64,000 nucleotides of DNA from contig DATNLZ010000097.1 in the NCBI GenBank assembly GCA_035602605.1, positions 27,055 through 91,054 of the forward strand, in the 5' to 3' direction. The position numbers were made by a program, and so were the translations under genes. This stretch comes from DASQHY01 sp035602605. GTDB lineage: Bacteria; Acidobacteriota; Terriglobia; Acidiferrales; UBA7541. Under the pieces are notes generated by a model, which worked only from the letters and a program-made list of their open reading frames with translations, was not told the DNA's origin and searched no databases. Shown here one piece after another: positions 60,549 to 64,000 of this stretch (positions are counted from its first letter, which is position 1; the number at the start of each line of letters is the position of its first letter).

Positions 60549-62246
60549 ATGCGCGACTGGCTTCCAAAATCAATTTCGAGTTTGCAAGAGTATAGCTGGC
60601 GCACATTTGCTGCTGATGTGCTGGCCGGGGTCACCGTTGGTCTGGTAGCTCTCCCTCTGGCGATGGCATTCGCGATTGCGTCAGGCGTGGCACCGCAGGC
60701 GGGAATCTACTGCGCCATCATCGCGGGATTCATTATTTCTGCTTTAGGGGGATCGCGCACACAAATCGGCGGTCCAACAGGGGCCTTCGTCGTTGTCGTC
60801 TACAGCATCGTCGCCAAGCACGGCTTGGACGGCCTCTTCATGTGTACGCTGATGGCCGGCGTCATCCTCGTGGTACTGGGAGCCACGGGGTTGGGCACAG
60901 CCGTGAAGTTCATTCCCAGGCCGGTCGTCGTCGGATTCACAAACGGCATCGCGGTACTTATCGCCAGCACCCAGATTAAGGACTTTTTCGGCATCCAGGT
61001 CGGTAAAGTGCCGGGAGAATTTCTCGCGCGCATCGAGGTTCTCGTCCGGAACTTTCGCTCCTTTTCACCACTGGAGACAAGTCTCGGCGTTCTCGCTCTT
61101 CTGCTGATCTTCGTTTTTATGCGTTTCGTGAAGCGCGTACCCGGATACATTGTCGCTTTGCTGGCGGGCACAGTCTTGGTCATTATCTTCAAGCTGCCGG
61201 TAGAGACCATCGGCACGCGTTTCGGCGGAATCCCCTCCGGCCTTCCAGCGTTCAAGGTCCCGCAGTTTCATCTCGACCTGCTTCGCCCACTGATCTCACC
61301 GGCGATTACTGTGGCTATGTTGGGGGCCATCGAATCGCTGATGAGTGCTGTCGTTTCCGACCGCATGAGCGGGGACAAGCATAATCCCAACGTGGAGTTG
61401 GTGGGGCAGGGGATCGCCAACATAGTCTCGCCGCTGTTCGGTGGATTGCCCGCAACCGGGGCGATCGCCCGCACGGCAACGAACATCCGCTCCGGCGCGA
61501 AGAGCCCTATTGCCGGAATGGTTCATGCGATCACTTTGCTAGCTGTGGTTTTGTTCGCAGCTCCGCTCGCACGATTCATTCCGCTGTCAGTCTTGGCGGC
61601 GATCCTGCTCGTTGTCGCTTACAACATGGGTGAATGGCGCGAAATTCCCGAGCTTTTTAAGCTTTCGCGTCTCGAAATCGGCACATGGCTCGTCACCTTC
61701 TCACTTACTGTTTTCGCGGATTTGACAGTGGCTGTTGAAGCGGGAATGATTCTTGCTGCTCTGGTGTACATACGCAAGGTGACGTCCACAACTACAGTAT
61801 CCGAGGTCACCAAAGAATATGTCCGAGAAGGACACGTCCATATCCTCCAGCACAAGGAGATTCCCCCCTACATCTCCATTTTTCGCATTCACGGGCCGTT
61901 TCTTTTCGGAGCCACAGATAAAATCGACCAAATCACCAATCGCCTTTCTGATCTGCCTCCGATCATTATTCTCCGGCTCCGCAATATGACCGCGCTTGAT
62001 TCTACTGGCCTGCGGGCTCTAGAGGATTTGTCTGACGCGGTCCATCACTCCGGCCGCGGCTTCATTCTGTGCGGCGCGCGCGAGCAGCCCGCGCACATCA
62101 TGCAGCAGGCAGCGTTTGAGCTGCACGTTGGCGCCGGCAACATCTGCCCGAGCATCGCCGGCGCACTCGAGCGCGCCAGAATACTGGTCTCGCAATTGGA
62201 CCGGTCGGCCGTAGTTGTAGGCGCGGACCGATGCTCGACGATGTAA
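60549..62246 (+). CDS. SulP-family anion transporter with STAS domain
   Basis: About 565 aa from the ATG at 60549, preceded by CAGGG; the frame is open to 60432 but the extra residues look like translated leader. About 10-14 membrane helices follow the SulP pattern (DVLAGVTVGLVALPLAMAFA, GSRTQIGGPTGAFVVVV, GLPATGAIARTATNIRSGA). The C-terminal STAS domain has LRLRNMTALDSTGLRALEDL. Members carry sulphate, bicarbonate or other anions; the specificity is not readable. A STAS domain with an intact DSTG suggests regulation by nucleotide or partner binding (inference). Confidence 0.9.
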   Translation: MRDWLPKSISSLQEYSWRTFAADVLAGVTVGLVALPLAMAFAIASGVAPQAGIYCAIIAGFIISALGGSRTQIGGPTGAFVVVVYSIVAKHGLDGLFMCTLMAGVILVVLGATGLGTAVKFIPRPVVVGFTNGIAVLIASTQIKDFFGIQVGKVPGEFLARIEVLVRNFRSFSPLETSLGVLALLLIFVFMRFVKRVPGYIVALLAGTVLVIIFKLPVETIGTRFGGIPSGLPAFKVPQFHLDLLRPLISPAITVAMLGAIESLMSAVVSDRMSGDKHNPNVELVGQGIANIVSPLFGGLPATGAIARTATNIRSGAKSPIAGMVHAITLLAVVLFAAPLARFIPLSVLAAILLVVAYNMGEWREIPELFKLSRLEIGTWLVTFSLTVFADLTVAVEAGMILAALVYIRKVTSTTTVSEVTKEYVREGHVHILQHKEIPPYISIFRIHGPFLFGATDKIDQITNRLSDLPPIIILRLRNMTALDSTGLRALEDLSDAVHHSGRGFILCGAREQPAHIMQQAAFELHVGAGNICPSIAGALERARILVSQLDRSAVVVGADRCSTM

Positions 62247-62271
62247 GTATCTCGATAAGCGGAGATGGTTA

Positions 62272-62318
62272 TTGTTGGTTCTCTCTTGCTCGATATAAAT
62301 AAATCTTGCCCGAGCAAG
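62272..62318 (+). promoter_or_regulatory. Promoter with inverted repeat upstream of ypdA-like gene
   Basis: TTGTTG (62272-62277), 16-base spacer, TATAAA (62294-62299). The 8-bp inverted repeat CTTGCTCG (62285-62292) and CGAGCAAG (62311-62318) encloses the -10, so a bound dimer would cover the promoter. Operator or leader hairpin. Confidence 0.48.
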
Positions 62319-62363
62319 CCCTTCTGAGTTGCATTCGCTTTATTCTGAGGGCAAACTAATTTC

Positions 62364-63341
62364 GTGGTTACTGTCTATGATCTCATCTGCATTGGCGCCG
62401 GACCCACCGGGCTGGCGACGGCAATCGAAGCCAAACGAGCAGGTTTGCGGCCACTGCTGATCGATAAAGGTTGCCTTTGTAACTCTCTGTACCACTATCC
62501 AACAAACATGGTTTTCTTCACCACGCCGGAGCTGTTGGAGATTGGCGATCTTCCTTTCACTAGCTCCGGCGAAAAACCAACTCGCGCTGAAGCGCTCAAG
62601 TATTACCGCAAGACTGCGGAGCATTTTACACTCGAGTTGCGGCTTTATGAGCGTGTCGTGTCGGTGGAAGGCGACGACGGCAACTTCACTGTGACCACGC
62701 GCACCGATAGCGGCCAAACGCCACGTTACACTGCGAAGAAGATTGCCGTCGCCACCGGCTATTACGATCTCCCCAATCGCATGGACATTCCCGGAGAAGA
62801 TCTCCCGCACGTTTCGCACTATTACACCGAGGCGCATCGCTTCTGGAAAGAGGACGTGGTGGTCATCGGAGGTAAGAACTCGGCGGCTGAAGCGGCTCTT
62901 GACTTGTATCGCTCTGGGGCCCGCGTCACTTTGGTCCATCGCCGCGAACAACTTGGCAGCACGATTAAATATTGGGTGCGTCCGGATATCGAAAACCGCA
63001 TCAGAGCCGGTGAAATCCAGGCCCTGTTCAATACCGGCGTCACGCGCATCGAGCAGGGACAGGTGTGGGTCCGAAACGGTGGCGCCGAGCGAGCCCTGCC
63101 TGCCAAGCAGGTTTTTGCGCTGACCGGCTATCACCCCGATTTCAATTTCCTTCGCCAACTGGGCATTGCTCTCGATCCGCAAACGAATAAACCTGCGATC
63201 CATCCACAGACACTCGAAAGTAATGTACCGGGAATTTCTCTCGCTGGCGTCGTCATCGGCGGCAATTTTACGAGCGAAATATTCATCGAAAACGGGCGAT
63301 TCCATGGCCGTCAAATCGCCGCCGCGCTCGCCGCAAAATAA
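62364..63341 (+). CDS. ypdA: YpdA-type FAD-dependent bacillithiol disulfide reductase
   Basis: 325 aa flavoprotein of the thioredoxin-reductase-like fold. The FAD-binding motif is LICIGAGPTGLATAIEA (residues 7-23). NYPTHQ-type YpdA segments appear as YHYPTNMVFFTTPELLEIGD, and the NADPH loop is VVIGGKNSAAEAALDL. It has no CxxC of thioredoxin reductase, as expected for YpdA, which keeps bacillithiol reduced. The Cys found in the GGGPCG motif of Staphylococcus YpdA is Thr here (Thr15). It starts at GTG after a promoter with an inverted repeat. nuoI follows 46 bases downstream. Confidence 0.85.
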   Translation: MVTVYDLICIGAGPTGLATAIEAKRAGLRPLLIDKGCLCNSLYHYPTNMVFFTTPELLEIGDLPFTSSGEKPTRAEALKYYRKTAEHFTLELRLYERVVSVEGDDGNFTVTTRTDSGQTPRYTAKKIAVATGYYDLPNRMDIPGEDLPHVSHYYTEAHRFWKEDVVVIGGKNSAAEAALDLYRSGARVTLVHRREQLGSTIKYWVRPDIENRIRAGEIQALFNTGVTRIEQGQVWVRNGGAERALPAKQVFALTGYHPDFNFLRQLGIALDPQTNKPAIHPQTLESNVPGISLAGVVIGGNFTSEIFIENGRFHGRQIAAALAAK

Positions 63342-63387
63342 TCCGCAAATTTGGCCCCGTGCTTAGGCTCTGTTAGACTGGTTGGCG

Positions 63388-63864
63388 ATGCCATCCATTC
63401 TCAAGGAGGCCGGTGAGACCTTCTTAACGCTCGCCAAAGGTTTCGGCGTCACCTTCCGCAACATGCTTCGCAAGACCACGACGGAGAATTATCCGTTCGA
63501 GCCAGTTCATTTTCAGCCGCGCTATCGTGGAATTCATGTTCTGCAACGCGATGAAAATGGCCTGGAGAAATGTGTGGGCTGTTTTCTGTGCGCTGCCGCC
63601 TGTCCCGCAAACTGTATTTATATCGAAGCTGCCGAAAACACCGACGCCAAGCGCATCTCCGCCGGGGAGCGCTACGCTAGTGTCTATAATATTGACTATT
63701 CTCGCTGCATCTTTTGCGGATACTGCGTGGAAGCCTGCCCTACAGACGCTATCACTCACGGTCATGGCTTCGAATTAGCCACGTACGACATCAGCTCGCT
63801 GATATATCGAAAAGAGCAGCTCCTCGAACGTGGCGCAGCGCCGCACCCTTCGTCTCGCTCCTAG
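63388..63864 (+). CDS. nuoI: NADH-quinone oxidoreductase subunit I (orphan nuoI)
   Basis: About 158 aa with two 4Fe-4S motifs: CVGCFLCAAACP and CIFCGYCVEACP. These lie in the standard NuoI context (RYRGIHVLQRDENGLEKC, YIEAAENTDAKRISAGERYA, FELATYDISSLIYRKEQLLE). NuoI carries electrons through complex I. It starts at the ATG at 63388; a TTG at 63382 is also in frame. It sits after ypdA without nuoH before it. An IS630-family element begins within about 15 bases of its stop, so any following nuoJ-N genes were either never here or were separated by the insertion. Confidence 0.9.
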   Translation: MPSILKEAGETFLTLAKGFGVTFRNMLRKTTTENYPFEPVHFQPRYRGIHVLQRDENGLEKCVGCFLCAAACPANCIYIEAAENTDAKRISAGERYASVYNIDYSRCIFCGYCVEACPTDAITHGHGFELATYDISSLIYRKEQLLERGAAPHPSSRS

Positions 63865-63877
63865 TCTCCTGTCCTGG

Positions 63878-64000
63878 CTAATTCTTGACAATCGCTTCTT
63901 TGCAGCGGCGCACCTTGTCCAGAATGACATCCGGCGTGGCTTTCCACACAAACGGCTTGGGTTCCTGATTCCAGTTGGCCAGCCACTGATAGATCGCTCG
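63878..64000 (-). mobile_element. IS630-family transposase, C-terminal fragment at window edge
   Basis: The minus strand encodes the last 40 residues of a transposase, ending at TAG (complement of 63878-63880): AIYQWLANWNQEPKPFVWKA, then TPDVILDKVRRCKEAIVKN. The pairing of WNxxPKPFVW with a helical VILDKVRR tail is typical of IS630/Tc1-like DDE transposases. The rest lies beyond the window. The element's outer end must fall between 63865 and 63877, right after the nuoI stop. Confidence 0.85.

Noticed and set aside
62340..63314. Long open frame (324 codons) antisense to ypdA
   Set aside because: It lies wholly opposite a gene with clear YpdA motifs, has no domain I recognise and no ribosome-binding site. 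It looks like a by-product of codon bias.
1..64000. CRISPR arrays, prophage, toxin-antitoxin or biosynthetic clusters
   Set aside because: No regularly spaced repeats, phage structural genes, toxin pairs or PKS/NRPS-type genes were seen on either strand.

Overview
The window is ordinary bacterial chromosome: densely packed housekeeping genes on both strands and moderately GC-rich by eye. The envelope is Gram-negative (complete Tol-Pal set, an LptF/LptG-type exporter permease, two TonB-dependent receptors). Several traits together suggest an Acidobacteriota member, in the Koribacter/Terriglobus/Solibacter range. These are large Oar-type receptors with an N-terminal carboxypeptidase-regulatory-like domain, separate GlyQ and GlyS, a bacillithiol-type YpdA reductase, DUF1844 and DUF151 proteins, and fused LptF-LptG. 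The assignment is an inference from gene content; the window has no rRNA gene.

Layout. 1-2.5 kb: a PRC/MgtE_N/CBS protein (cut by the window edge) and an NRAMP-family transporter with altered metal-site motifs. 2.6-7.5 kb: uppS-cdsA-dxr-rseP-fur, an isoprenoid/lipid carrier and envelope-stress cluster. 7.6-9.9 kb, minus strand: ribF, a PhnP-like metallo-hydrolase and a DUF1844 protein. 10-14.9 kb: mazG, GNAT, a DMT transporter, an IPMDH-family dehydrogenase and a rhomboid protease. 15-23 kb: a PfkB kinase, recO-glyQ-glyS and ppdK. 23-32.5 kb: a TonB-dependent receptor, fused LptF-LptG, a GH57 amylase-family enzyme, a beta-propeller and DAHP synthase. 32.6-39.6 kb: a PilZ protein and diguanylate cyclase, then nfo-leuS-guaA. 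39.7-42.4 kb: an XRE regulator, then an ECF sigma, anti-sigma and Spy-like trio, and ssb. 42.5-47.9 kb, minus strand: cpoB-pal-tolB-tolA-tolR-tolQ. 48-51.2 kb: miaB, a DUF151 nuclease, a truncated MATE gene and a second PilZ protein. 51.2-56.3 kb: a second large receptor with a structured leader and a strong intrinsic terminator, then a secreted TPR protein. 56.4-64 kb: parA-parB, a secreted YCII protein, a serine hydrolase, sulP, ypdA and nuoI, then the end of an IS630-family element at the window edge.

I found no obviously new multi-gene system (no defence island, CRISPR array, prophage or biosynthetic cluster). The points most worth checking are the MgtE_N/CBS protein paired with a non-canonical NRAMP transporter, the single-ORF LptF-LptG fusion, a tolQ gene that seems to need an ATT (or CTG) start, a tRNA-like element lacking an anticodon arm, a dispersed 14-bp palindrome, and an inverted repeat across the ypdA promoter.
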